Assembly (NCBI GenBank): GCA_902795975.1
Contig: CADBNE010000049.1
Coordinates: 1 to 35,318, forward strand
Direction of reading: 5' to 3'
DNA length: 35,318 bases
Source: an uncultured Erysipelotrichaceae bacterium
GTDB lineage: Bacteria; Bacillota_I; Bacilli_A; RF39; UBA660
The notes beneath the pieces are model-generated. The model saw only the letters and a list, made by a program, of their open reading frames with translations. It did no database searches and was not told the origin of the DNA. Shown here piece after piece: positions 21,313-28,656 of this stretch. Numbering within the stretch: position 1 is the stretch's first letter; the number at the start of each line of letters is the position of its first letter. The position numbers and the translations under genes are program-made.

Positions 21313-23520
21313 GTGGGGGTTAGTGAAAGAGATTTTTTAGAAGTAAAATTATACGAATTAGAGAATAAAGCAAAAGATTTTCAAAAAAAATGTGATAATA
21401 GTATAGAAGATAAATCACATGTATTATTATGTTTACCTACTGGTAGTGGTAAAACTAATAGATTTTTAATATGGAGTATAAAGAAATTATTAGCTAGTGA
21501 TACTGATAAAAAAATAATTATTACAGCACCTATTAAATCTTTATCTAATCAAAGATTTAGAGATTTATATTTAGAAGGATATAATGTAGGTATTGAGACA
21601 GGGGATATAAAGTACAATACAGAAGAGTGTACAATTTTATGTTGTACTCAAGAAATAGCTACATTTAAATATTTAAGTGAAGAATATATAACTATAATAG
21701 ATGAATTCCATTATATATATAATGATTCATCTAGGTCAAAAGTATATATTGAATATTTAGTTAATAATAATTCATCTAATGTATTTTTATGTTCTGCTAC
21801 ATTTGGAGATGTAGAAGAAATAGGTAATTACATAAATAAAATAACTGGTAATGATTATTATATATATAGTGATGATACTAGATTAACTAGTTTACATTAT
21901 ATGGATAAAATGAATTTAAAAAGTATTAAAGATTCATTTGTAGTTTCTTTTTCAAGTAATGATTGTGTTAAGAATGCTAATAGATTAAGAAAAGAAAGAT
22001 GTAAGAATAATAATATAACTATTAAGGAAAGAGAAGAATTAGTATTAAAAACTGCTACTAAATATGAAATTACAAATAATGATTTAATAGCTAATTCATT
22101 ATCTGGAATAGCATATTACTTTGGTAGGATGTTACCAAAAGAAAAATTATTTGTTGAAGAATTATTTAGTTTAAAAGTAATTGATACTGTCTTTGGTACA
22201 GATGCATTATCATTAGGTGTTAATTTTCCTATTAAAAATGTTGTATTAACATCATTAAGAAAATCTAATAAATTAATATCTAAAAATTTATTTGAACAAA
22301 TATCAGGTCGAGCTGGAAGATACGGTTTATATGATGAAGGATTTATTTATTATTGTGATGAATTTGGTGGTGAAAAAACTTTAAAAGAAGATTTTGAAAC
22401 TTGTAAGAATGCTAAAAAAGAAAATATAAAAATTAAGTTATTACCTACAATAAAAAATATATTGTTAGGAAATAAAACTATAGAAGATGAAATTGAATTT
22501 ATAAAAGAGTGTTCTATAGAACCAGTAAATGAAAATTTTGTAAGAGAAAAAATAGAGTCTGAATTAAGAATAGTTAGAAATTTTGATATATTAGAATCAT
22601 ATGCTCAATTTTATTTTAATAGAGTTGTTTCTCCAAAATATTATAAAGAAATAGATTTAAATAATTATTCATTAAAGAAATTAAAAGGATATAAGAAAAA
22701 GTATGGATACATTTCTGATGCTGAAAATATAGAATTTAATGAGAATATAGCACTTATATATAATGATGAATTTAATGCTATAGATAATTGTATTTTATTA
22801 AGAGATATTATCTGTAAAAGAAGTCTTGATGAAATAGTATTTGATATCTTAAAAACTAAAAAATATGAAAGAAGATTTAGAGATTTATTACAATTAAGAA
22901 AACATTTAAATTCATTACCTGATAAATATAGACAATATATAGATTTAGTTAGACTAGATGAAATAATATTAGGTATAGATAAGACTGTATTTGATATTGA
23001 AATAGCATTCGAAGATAATATGTCATTTGAAAAATATCAATCAACGGAATTAAATAAATTGTTAACACAAGAAGATATTATTGAGCACAATAAGAATGCT
23101 AGTATGACTAAAGACAAAAAAATAACAATAGATAAACATAATAAAAAAGAAGAAGATAAGAAGAATAAAAAAGAAGAAGATAAAAAGGAAATTGTTATAA
23201 AAAAAATAGAAAGATTATTTGATGAAGGTACTATACTTAAAGATGGTGGTGCTTCATTTGGTAGTCCTAAATATTTATTATTAATGTATACTGAAGAAAA
23301 TTGTATATTAATTAATTATAATTTATATAAGATGGGTACTATATCATTTAGCATAGAAGATGACTTATCTAAATATTTAAAAGTAGATAATTTAGATAAA
23401 TTAAATTTAAAGAAAGCATTAATAACATGTAAGTTTAATTCTGAAACATTCTTAATGAGTCAAAATAGTAAAAAACAAGATGTTAAATTAATAAAAAAAT
23501 TATTACGTAAAGTAAAATAA
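21313..23520 (+). CDS. Ski2-like DExH helicase
   Basis: A 735-residue superfamily 2 helicase. Motif I is PTGSGKT (about residues 42-48), Ia is ITAPIKSLSNQRF, II is DEFH at 130-133, III is SAT at 161-163, V is FGTDALSLGVNFP, and VI is QISGRAGRYG beginning at Q329. DExH plus QxxGRAGR is the signature of the Ski2-like (Ski2/Mtr4/Hel308/Suv3) branch, acting on RNA or DNA in the 3'-5' direction in characterised members. Residues of about 370-590 are helical. A Lys/Glu-rich linker (about 605-630) leads to a small C-terminal domain unlike known Ski2 arches. I chose GTG 21313 because AGGTGA (21302-21307) is five bases upstream; GTG 21304 overlaps that site. It is not co-transcribed with a nuclease here. 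Confidence 0.82.
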   Translation: MGVSERDFLEVKLYELENKAKDFQKKCDNSIEDKSHVLLCLPTGSGKTNRFLIWSIKKLLASDTDKKIIITAPIKSLSNQRFRDLYLEGYNVGIETGDIKYNTEECTILCCTQEIATFKYLSEEYITIIDEFHYIYNDSSRSKVYIEYLVNNNSSNVFLCSATFGDVEEIGNYINKITGNDYYIYSDDTRLTSLHYMDKMNLKSIKDSFVVSFSSNDCVKNANRLRKERCKNNNITIKEREELVLKTATKYEITNNDLIANSLSGIAYYFGRMLPKEKLFVEELFSLKVIDTVFGTDALSLGVNFPIKNVVLTSLRKSNKLISKNLFEQISGRAGRYGLYDEGFIYYCDEFGGEKTLKEDFETCKNAKKENIKIKLLPTIKNILLGNKTIEDEIEFIKECSIEPVNENFVREKIESELRIVRNFDILESYAQFYFNRVVSPKYYKEIDLNNYSLKKLKGYKKKYGYISDAENIEFNENIALIYNDEFNAIDNCILLRDIICKRSLDEIVFDILKTKKYERRFRDLLQLRKHLNSLPDKYRQYIDLVRLDEIILGIDKTVFDIEIAFEDNMSFEKYQSTELNKLLTQEDIIEHNKNASMTKDKKITIDKHNKKEEDKKNKKEEDKKEIVIKKIERLFDEGTILKDGGASFGSPKYLLLMYTEENCILINYNLYKMGTISFSIEDDLSKYLKVDNLDKLNLKKALITCKFNSETFLMSQNSKKQDVKLIKKLLRKVK

Positions 23521-23562
23521 ACATAAATAAATATTTATTTCATAACATTTATTGAGGTGTAT

Positions 23563-24702
23563 ATGAAAAAAATATTATTTATGTTTTTTTGTTTGTTTAT
23601 AACTTATAAAGTTGATGCAAGTAATACTTTAGCGCCACATGCTAAAAGTGCTATTATAATGGAAGAAAGTACTGGTAGTGTTATATATGAATATGAAGCA
23701 GATAAAAAATTGCCACCAGCATCTATGACTAAGATGATGAGTTTAGTACTTATAATGGAAGCAATAGATAATGATGTTATAAAATTAGATGATAAGGTTA
23801 CTATAAGTTCTAATGCATCAGGAATGGGTGGTTCACAAATATTACTTGAAACAGGTGAACAAATGACAGTTGATGATTTATTAAAAGGAATAACTGTATC
23901 AAGTGGTAATGATGCTGTAGTAGCTTTAGCAGAGAGAATAGGTGGTACAGAAGAAAATTTTGTTAAAATGATGAATGATAAAGCTAAAAAATTAGGATTA
24001 AAAAATACTAATTTTAAAAATTGTCATGGATTAGATGATAAAGAACATTATTCTTCAGCACGAGATATGGCAATAATTGCTAAAGAATTAGTTAAACATA
24101 ATAAAATATTAGAATATAGTTCTATATATGAAACATATTTAAGAAAAGGTACTGATAAGCAAATATGGTTAGTTAATACAAATAAATTAGTAAGATTTAA
24201 AAAGGGAGTAGATGGGTTAAAGACAGGATATACAGAAAATTCAGGTTATTGTTTAACTGCTACTATGAAAGAAGATGGTATGAGAGTAATAGCAGTTGTA
24301 ATGGGAGAACCAGATAGTGGTGTTAGAAATGATGAAGTAAGTGGTATGTTAGATTATGCTTTTGCACAATATAAATTAGATACTATATTAAATAAGAATA
24401 AAGTATTAAAGAATATAAATATAAATAAGGGTAAGAAAGAAAATGTAAGTATTATATCAAAAGAAGATGTTACATTACTTAAAAAGAAAATAGATAAGGA
24501 TAAAGAAATAAAGTATGATTTAAAATTAAAAGATATTAAATTACCTATAAAAAAAGGTGATAATGTAGGTATATTATCTATATATGTAGATAATGAGTTA
24601 TATAAAAATATAAATGTAACCGTTAATGAAGATGTAAAAAAAGTAGATATTTTTACATTATATGGAAGATATTTAAAAAAGATTGTTACAGGAAATATAT
24701 AA
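23563..24702 (+). CDS. DacF-type D-Ala-D-Ala carboxypeptidase (S11, low-molecular-weight PBP)
   Basis: A 379-residue penicillin-binding protein. A signal peptide (residues 1-19, cleavage after VDA) directs it outside. The S11 motifs are S54-x-x-K57 in ASMTK, S114-G-N116 in SSGND, and K220-T-G in LKTGYT. A C-terminal beta domain follows, but its end (TLYGRYLKKIV) only weakly resembles an amphipathic membrane anchor. It removes the terminal D-Ala of peptidoglycan stem peptides, the same bond as the VanY enzyme. ATG 23563 is preferred over GTG 23557, since GAGG stands five bases before it. A terminator shared with the LysR gene follows. Confidence 0.93.
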   Translation: MKKILFMFFCLFITYKVDASNTLAPHAKSAIIMEESTGSVIYEYEADKKLPPASMTKMMSLVLIMEAIDNDVIKLDDKVTISSNASGMGGSQILLETGEQMTVDDLLKGITVSSGNDAVVALAERIGGTEENFVKMMNDKAKKLGLKNTNFKNCHGLDDKEHYSSARDMAIIAKELVKHNKILEYSSIYETYLRKGTDKQIWLVNTNKLVRFKKGVDGLKTGYTENSGYCLTATMKEDGMRVIAVVMGEPDSGVRNDEVSGMLDYAFAQYKLDTILNKNKVLKNININKGKKENVSIISKEDVTLLKKKIDKDKEIKYDLKLKDIKLPIKKGDNVGILSIYVDNELYKNINVTVNEDVKKVDIFTLYGRYLKKIVTGNI

Positions 24703-24705
24703 TTT

Positions 24706-24736
24706 AAAAGGACCTAATTAAGGTCCTTATTTTTTA
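24706..24736. terminator. bidirectional terminator
   Basis: AAGGACCT (24708-24715), loop AATTA, and AGGTCCTT (24721-24728) form a perfect 8-bp stem; a T run follows on the plus strand and a shorter one on the minus strand. Confidence 0.85.
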
Positions 24737-25610
24737 TAATATTTATAAATTTTTTTGCTGCATTACTTAATGATTTATTATTACAATGTATAAGTCCTAT
24801 TTCTCTTGATGGAATAGGCGGATTTATTTTTATTTCAAATAGTTCTTTATTCATAAGTTCTTTTTCTAGAAAATCTTTTGTTAAATAACCTATACCTAAT
24901 CCTAGTTTAGTAAACTCATATACTAATGAATAACTAGCTAGTTCTATTTCAGGATTAATAATTATATTGTTTGATGCTGCAAAGTTATCTAGAAAATATC
25001 TTGTATTAGAACCCTTTGATATTAATATTGTTGGATAATTATTTATATCTTTTAAATTAATTGTTTTATTTTTTAAATATTCAAATTCTTTTGTAGCAAA
25101 AAATGCATCTCGTATTTTTTTCAAATTTTGAACATCAAAATCATTAGGTATTATATAGGGCATATTTAATATTATAAAATCAATATTTCCATTTCTTGCT
25201 TTAGTTATTAGAGATTGAGTAGGACCTGTGGTGATTTTAATTTTTATTTTAGGATATAAAGTATGAAATTTTTCTATATATTCCATTAAATATTTTTGAG
25301 TTAATGTATGTGATATTCCTATATTTAATATTCCTTCTTCAAGATTAATTAAATTTTTTAATTTAGATTCTGCTGTTTCTATTGATTCAATAGCAGTTTT
25401 TATATATTCATATAATACATTACCTTCTTCAGTAAGTATTACTCCATATTTAGTTCGTATAAATAATTGGCAACCTATTTGTTCTTCTAAATTTTTTATT
25501 GCTTTTGAAATGCTTGGTTGGCTTATTAGTATTTCATTAGCAGTTTTTGTTATATTTTTGTTTTTAGCAACATAATAAAAAATTCTATATAATTCTAAAT
25601 TAACATTCAT
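24714..25610 (-). CDS. LysR-family transcriptional regulator
   Basis: A 298-residue LysR-type regulator. The N-terminal winged HTH (residues 1-60) is clear: NLELYRIFYYVAKNKNIT, TANEILISQPSISKAIKNLE, LFIRTKYGVILTEEG. The effector domain (about 90-290) has the usual order of elements, with LGLGIGYL near the end. I start it at ATG 25610 (MNVNLEL), the conventional N terminus; an upstream in-frame TTG at 25637 would add nine residues outside the fold. It is divergent from the third histidine phosphatase gene, the classic arrangement for a LysR regulator and its target. Two inverted repeats in the gap are operator candidates. The ligand is unknown. Confidence 0.92.
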   Translation of the reverse strand: MNVNLELYRIFYYVAKNKNITKTANEILISQPSISKAIKNLEEQIGCQLFIRTKYGVILTEEGNVLYEYIKTAIESIETAESKLKNLINLEEGILNIGISHTLTQKYLMEYIEKFHTLYPKIKIKITTGPTQSLITKARNGNIDFIILNMPYIIPNDFDVQNLKKIRDAFFATKEFEYLKNKTINLKDINNYPTILISKGSNTRYFLDNFAASNNIIINPEIELASYSLVYEFTKLGLGIGYLTKDFLEKELMNKELFEIKINPPIPSREIGLIHCNNKSLSNAAKKFINIIKNKDLN

Positions 25611-25647
25611 ACAATTACACCTTATTTTTCCTCTCAAATTGATATAT

Positions 25648-25656
25648 ATAATAACA
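25648..25656 (-). promoter_or_regulatory. extended -10 promoter of the LysR gene
   Basis: On the minus strand TGTTATTAT, an extended -10, lies about 38 nt before the ATG. No clear -35. Confidence 0.5.
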
Positions 25657-25680
25657 AATAAATTTATTTATTACAATGTT

Positions 25681-25703
25681 AAATATTCTCTATTAGAATA
25701 TTT
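25681..25703. promoter_or_regulatory. LysR-type operator candidate (9-bp perfect dyad)
   Basis: AAATATTCT (25681-25689) and AGAATATTT (25695-25703) around CTATT. It contains the T-N11-A pattern typical of LysR binding boxes and lies between the two divergent promoters. Confidence 0.5.
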
Positions 25704-25721
25704 GATATGCAAAATATGTAT

Positions 25722-25750
25722 TTTACTTATGTTTTGACGAATTTTATAAT
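25722..25750 (+). promoter_or_regulatory. promoter of the third histidine phosphatase
   Basis: TTTACT (25722-25727), 17-bp spacer, TATAAT (25745-25750). The leader would be about 37 nt, longer than most in this window. An alternative, TTGACG (25734-25739) with TAAATG, is weaker. Confidence 0.6.
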
Positions 25751-25757
25751 AGTTCGT
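25737..25757. promoter_or_regulatory. inverted repeat spanning the -10
   Basis: ACGAA (25737-25741) and TTCGT (25753-25757), separated by exactly 11 bp that contain the TATAAT. A protein bound here would cover the promoter. Confidence 0.4.
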
Positions 25758-25793
25758 AAATGAAGCAAAAATTGTAGGTTAGGAGAGAGTAAA

Positions 25794-26378
25794 ATGATTT
25801 ATTTTGTAAGACATGGAAAAACAGATTGGAATGAATTAGATATAATTATTGGACATAAAGATGTAATGTTAAATAATAATGGCATAGAAGAAATAAATGA
25901 TTTAAGCAATATATTGAGTTCATTTAATATAGATAGAATTATTTCATCAGATCTAGCTCGTGCAAAACAAACTGCAGAAATAATAAGTAAAAAGATTAAT
26001 ACAGATATTATTTATGATAGTAGGTTAAGAGGATATGATTATGGATTATTAGAAGGACATCATAGATATAATATTAAATCTTGTACTTGGAATGTTTTTA
26101 GAAAATATCCTGAAATATTTAATGCAGAATCAAATGAAGATTTTTATAATAGAATCAAGAATTTTTTTGAACAGCTTGATTTTAGTAAAGATACTATTAT
26201 AGTTACTCATGGTGGAAGTATTAGAATGATTTTATATTATTTGGATAATAGAAATAAATATGATGATAAATTATTTAATGATTATGAGAAAAAAATTACT
26301 ATTAATCATGGTGAATATTTTATGTTTGATGGTGAAAATATAATTTATCAAAAAAATAAAACTAAAACTTTACATTAA
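25794..26378 (+). CDS. histidine phosphatase family protein 3
   Basis: A 194-residue phosphoglycerate-mutase-like phosphatase, third in the window. YFVRHGKTDWNE carries the catalytic H7; the usual RHGE is RHGK here. SSDLARAKQTAEI and SRLRGYDYGLLEG hold the conserved Arg and Glu positions, and VTHGGSIRM the second His. AGGAG precedes the ATG. It faces the LysR gene across a dyad-rich promoter region, so it is the likely target of that regulator. A promoter for the next gene lies within its last codons. Confidence 0.88.
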   Translation: MIYFVRHGKTDWNELDIIIGHKDVMLNNNGIEEINDLSNILSSFNIDRIISSDLARAKQTAEIISKKINTDIIYDSRLRGYDYGLLEGHHRYNIKSCTWNVFRKYPEIFNAESNEDFYNRIKNFFEQLDFSKDTIIVTHGGSIRMILYYLDNRNKYDDKLFNDYEKKITINHGEYFMFDGENIIYQKNKTKTLH

Positions 26379-26397
26379 ATAAATTTAATAATATAAT
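26369..26397 (+). promoter_or_regulatory. promoter of the phosphoesterase gene
   Basis: TTTACA (26369-26374), inside the last codons of the phosphatase gene, a 17-bp spacer and TATAAT (26392-26397). The leader to ATG 26421 is about 17 nt with a GGGGG-type ribosome site. Confidence 0.65.
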
Positions 26398-26420
26398 ATC
26401 TCTAATTTATGGGGGATATT

Positions 26421-27533
26421 ATGGATTATTATAATGCTTTTAGAGAAATAGATAATAGAAATGTTCATGATTTATTTTTTGAAGTTCAAAATGTTCTTAT
26501 ATATAATATTGGTGAGAATAGAACTTTTAGTTTAAATGATTTATCTATTTTATTAAAAAAAAGATATAAAAATTTTAGTTTAGAAGATTTAAAGATGGTT
26601 TTAAAAATTTTTAATATTAATTTTGAAAAAATAGTAAGAATTGATAGATGGAATCAAGACGAATTATATATGCTTTTAGATGAACGACATGAACAACATA
26701 ATTATCAAAGAAGTTTTTATGATTTTAAAGATAATAATCCTACTTTAAATAAAAAGTTTATAGTAATTGCAGATACTCACATTGGAAATAAGAATATTCA
26801 AAATTTTAAACTTATACATAATATTTATGATTTAGCTATAAAAAATAATATTAAATATGTTTTCCATTTAGGAGATATTTTTCAAAGAGTAGATGATATT
26901 AATATTGATGATAGATATTCTAAAGCTATGGAATATATTGAATCATTTATGAATGAGTATCCTAATATGTGTGAAGAAGAAATAAAAACATTTTCTGTTT
27001 TAGGAAATCATGATTTAACAATACATGGTTCTAATAGTACCGATGTTTTTTTTGATAATAATAAATATTATGAACAATTATTTAATTTACAAGAATTGTC
27101 AAAAGATAATCCTTCTTTTTTAGTTTATGCAAGAAGAACATTTGCAATTGATTTAAATAATATTCCTATACATTTTTCGCATAGATTATATATAGATTCA
27201 TATAATAGAGATAAAAAAATAAATTCTGTAGGTGAACTTGCAGATAATGATTCATTTTGTAAATATCCTATATGTATATCTGGACATTTACATAGAGGAA
27301 TACTATATATTGGTAATGATTATTTTTGTAATGAACATTTATATATTGGTGTACCATCTACATCAAATATTAATATTAATAATGTCGTTGGTTATATTAT
27401 TGAATTAGATGTAGATTCTATGGTAAATATTAAATTATTATATTCTAAAGAAAATAGTAGTATTTATTTAGGTGAGGAATATAATTATAATATAAATGAA
27501 AGAAATAAAGTATTAAAAAAAGAATTTAAATAA
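26421..27533 (+). CDS. calcineurin-like metallophosphoesterase
   Basis: A 370-residue protein. An N-terminal helical, possibly winged-helix part (about 1-90) precedes a metallophosphoesterase domain: D118-x-H120 in IADTHIG, GD in FHLGDIF, N196-H197-D in LGNHDL, and H289-x-H291 in SGHLHRG. These are the two-metal ligands of the calcineurin-type fold. It is cytosolic. Substrates in this family range from nucleic acids to cyclic nucleotides and phosphoproteins. I chose ATG 26421 over ATG 26409 because GGGGG (26411-26415) is the ribosome site and lies within the longer version. Confidence 0.88.
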   Translation: MDYYNAFREIDNRNVHDLFFEVQNVLIYNIGENRTFSLNDLSILLKKRYKNFSLEDLKMVLKIFNINFEKIVRIDRWNQDELYMLLDERHEQHNYQRSFYDFKDNNPTLNKKFIVIADTHIGNKNIQNFKLIHNIYDLAIKNNIKYVFHLGDIFQRVDDINIDDRYSKAMEYIESFMNEYPNMCEEEIKTFSVLGNHDLTIHGSNSTDVFFDNNKYYEQLFNLQELSKDNPSFLVYARRTFAIDLNNIPIHFSHRLYIDSYNRDKKINSVGELADNDSFCKYPICISGHLHRGILYIGNDYFCNEHLYIGVPSTSNININNVVGYIIELDVDSMVNIKLLYSKENSSIYLGEEYNYNINERNKVLKKEFK

Positions 27534-27560
27534 AATAATGTAAAGTAAATGAGTGATAAT

Positions 27561-27590
27561 TTGACATTTAAATAATTTTTATGATACCAT
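27561..27590 (+). promoter_or_regulatory. promoter of the NlpC/P60 gene
   Basis: A perfect TTGACA (27561-27566), 18-bp spacer, TACCAT (27585-27590) with TG at 27582-27583. The leader to GTG 27617 is about 20 nt. Confidence 0.65.
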
Positions 27591-27616
27591 ATTCTTGATA
27601 AGGTAGAGGTGGTATT

Positions 27617-28417
27617 GTGAAGTTAAAGCGTAAGTCAATTGTTATAGGCTGTTTTGTTCTTCTAGATTGTCTTTTTGCTGGTTTAATTGTTAGTGGAAAA
27701 GTTATGGGGAAAACTGCTAATACAGTTGCACATATTAACTCAAAGAATGGTACTACATTAGTTGAAAAAATGGCAATAATGGATGAGAAAGTAACTGATG
27801 ATATTGGTTATAGTACATTATCTCAAGAAGATATTTTAATAGCACAAGAAATAATGATGGATAATCAAAGAAATGCTATAAAAGCAAATCAAGTTTCTAC
27901 ATTAGTTACGAATCATAATTTAAATGCTGAAAAAATTACAAGTAATATAAATAAAAGTAACTCAAATGCTTTATTAGCAAAGAAGAAAAGAGAACAAGAG
28001 CAAAAAGAAATTGCTGAAAGTTTAGCTGCTAATAAAGGTTCTGATTTTGGAATACAAATTTCTCAATATGCTCTTAATTTCTTAGAAAAGAAATATCAAA
28101 TGGGTGGACAATGGAATGGTGAAATGCCTTATACTCCTACTGATTGTAGTGGTTTTGTACAAGGTTTATATAAACATTTTGGTATAAATATACCTAGAGG
28201 TGCTAATTCGCAACAAAGAGTAGGAAGATTAGTAAGCATAAAAGATATTCAACCTGGTGATTTAGTATATTATAGTGATGGTGGACCAATAATTACACAT
28301 GCATCTATGTATATAGGTAATGGTAAAATAATTCATGCGGCTACACCTGCACAAGGAATTAAGATAAGTAGCGTATTTATAATGAAAAGAATGGCTATTC
28401 GTCGTATAGTAGGATAA
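27617..28417 (+). CDS. NlpC/P60 peptidoglycan endopeptidase
   Basis: A 266-residue wall hydrolase. GTG start with GAGGTGG upstream. Residues 8-27 are a signal anchor or signal peptide. About 30-145 is a helical linker with charged repeats (KKKREQEQKEIAES), probably coiled coil. The NlpC/P60 domain (about 150-266) has C177 in TDCSGFVQ, H228 in THASMYIGNG and H240 in IIHAA as catalytic triad. It cleaves D-Glu/meso-DAP-type or equivalent bonds of stem peptides outside the cell. With VanY and DacF this makes three wall peptidases in the window. A strong terminator overlaps the stop. Confidence 0.92.
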   Translation: MKLKRKSIVIGCFVLLDCLFAGLIVSGKVMGKTANTVAHINSKNGTTLVEKMAIMDEKVTDDIGYSTLSQEDILIAQEIMMDNQRNAIKANQVSTLVTNHNLNAEKITSNINKSNSNALLAKKKREQEQKEIAESLAANKGSDFGIQISQYALNFLEKKYQMGGQWNGEMPYTPTDCSGFVQGLYKHFGINIPRGANSQQRVGRLVSIKDIQPGDLVYYSDGGPIITHASMYIGNGKIIHAATPAQGIKISSVFIMKRMAIRRIVG

Positions 28418-28440
28418 GTGATATTATTATCACTTTTTTT
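28416..28440 (+). terminator. terminator after the NlpC/P60 gene
   Basis: AAGTGATA (28416-28423), loop TTAT, and TATCACTT (28428-28435) followed by a T run. Confidence 0.88.
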
Positions 28441-28448
28441 ATTTAGTT

Positions 28449-28462
28449 AACCTTTAAAGGTT
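28449..28462. promoter_or_regulatory. palindromic operator candidate at the -35
   Basis: AACCTTTAAAGGTT is a perfect 14-bp palindrome whose last two bases are the first two of the TTGACT -35. Only repressor or activator binding would explain such placement; the protein is unknown. Confidence 0.45.
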
Positions 28463-28489
28463 GACTTTTTAAATATATAATGTTAAAAT
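28461..28489 (+). promoter_or_regulatory. promoter of the leader ORF and ABC transporter
   Basis: TTGACT (28461-28466), 17-bp spacer, TAAAAT (28484-28489) with TG at 28481-28482. GTTGA (28460-28464) and TCAAC (28489-28493) also form a wide dyad around it. Confidence 0.75.
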
Positions 28490-28523
28490 CAACTTGAATT
28501 TAAAGACGGAAAGGAGTGGAAAT

Positions 28524-28604
28524 ATGGTTAAATTCGCAATTATTTGGAGAAAAGTTAGTATTAGTGTCGGGGAAAATTCTTTAGCTGTATTTCCTCTTAT
28601 TTAA
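28524..28604 (+). CDS. 26-codon leader ORF upstream of the ABC transporter
   Basis: A short ORF with a strong ribosome site (AAAGGAG, 28510-28516) and ATG at 28524, ending TAA at 28602-28604. The peptide begins MVKFAIIWRKVSIS and ends AVFPLI, hydrophobic with a few charges; it resembles no known leader I can name. It contains rare-looking C/G-rich codons (TTC GCA, GTC GGG). The SD and start region (28514-28524) can pair with 28588-28598, so the ORF's own end may close its ribosome site. A terminator-like hairpin follows before the ABC gene. It may be an attenuation leader, a small secreted peptide, or part of a structured RNA. Confidence 0.5.
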   Translation: MVKFAIIWRKVSISVGENSLAVFPLI

Positions 28605-28616
28605 GTTATTACTAGT

Positions 28617-28641
28617 ACTACTTTATAAGTAGTTTTTATTT
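28617..28641 (+). terminator. attenuator-like hairpin before the ABC transporter
   Basis: ACTACTT (28617-28623), loop TAT, and AAGTAGT (28627-28633) followed by T-rich sequence. It stands after the leader ORF and 16 bases before the ABC start codon, within the same transcript, so it would cut off transcription unless prevented. Confidence 0.6.
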
Positions 28642-28656
28642 TAAGGAGATGGTTTA

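Noticed and set aside
23525..23542. AAATAAATATTTATTT as terminator after the helicase gene
   Set aside because: It is a pure A/T dyad without a stable stem or T tract; more likely chance in such A+T-rich DNA.
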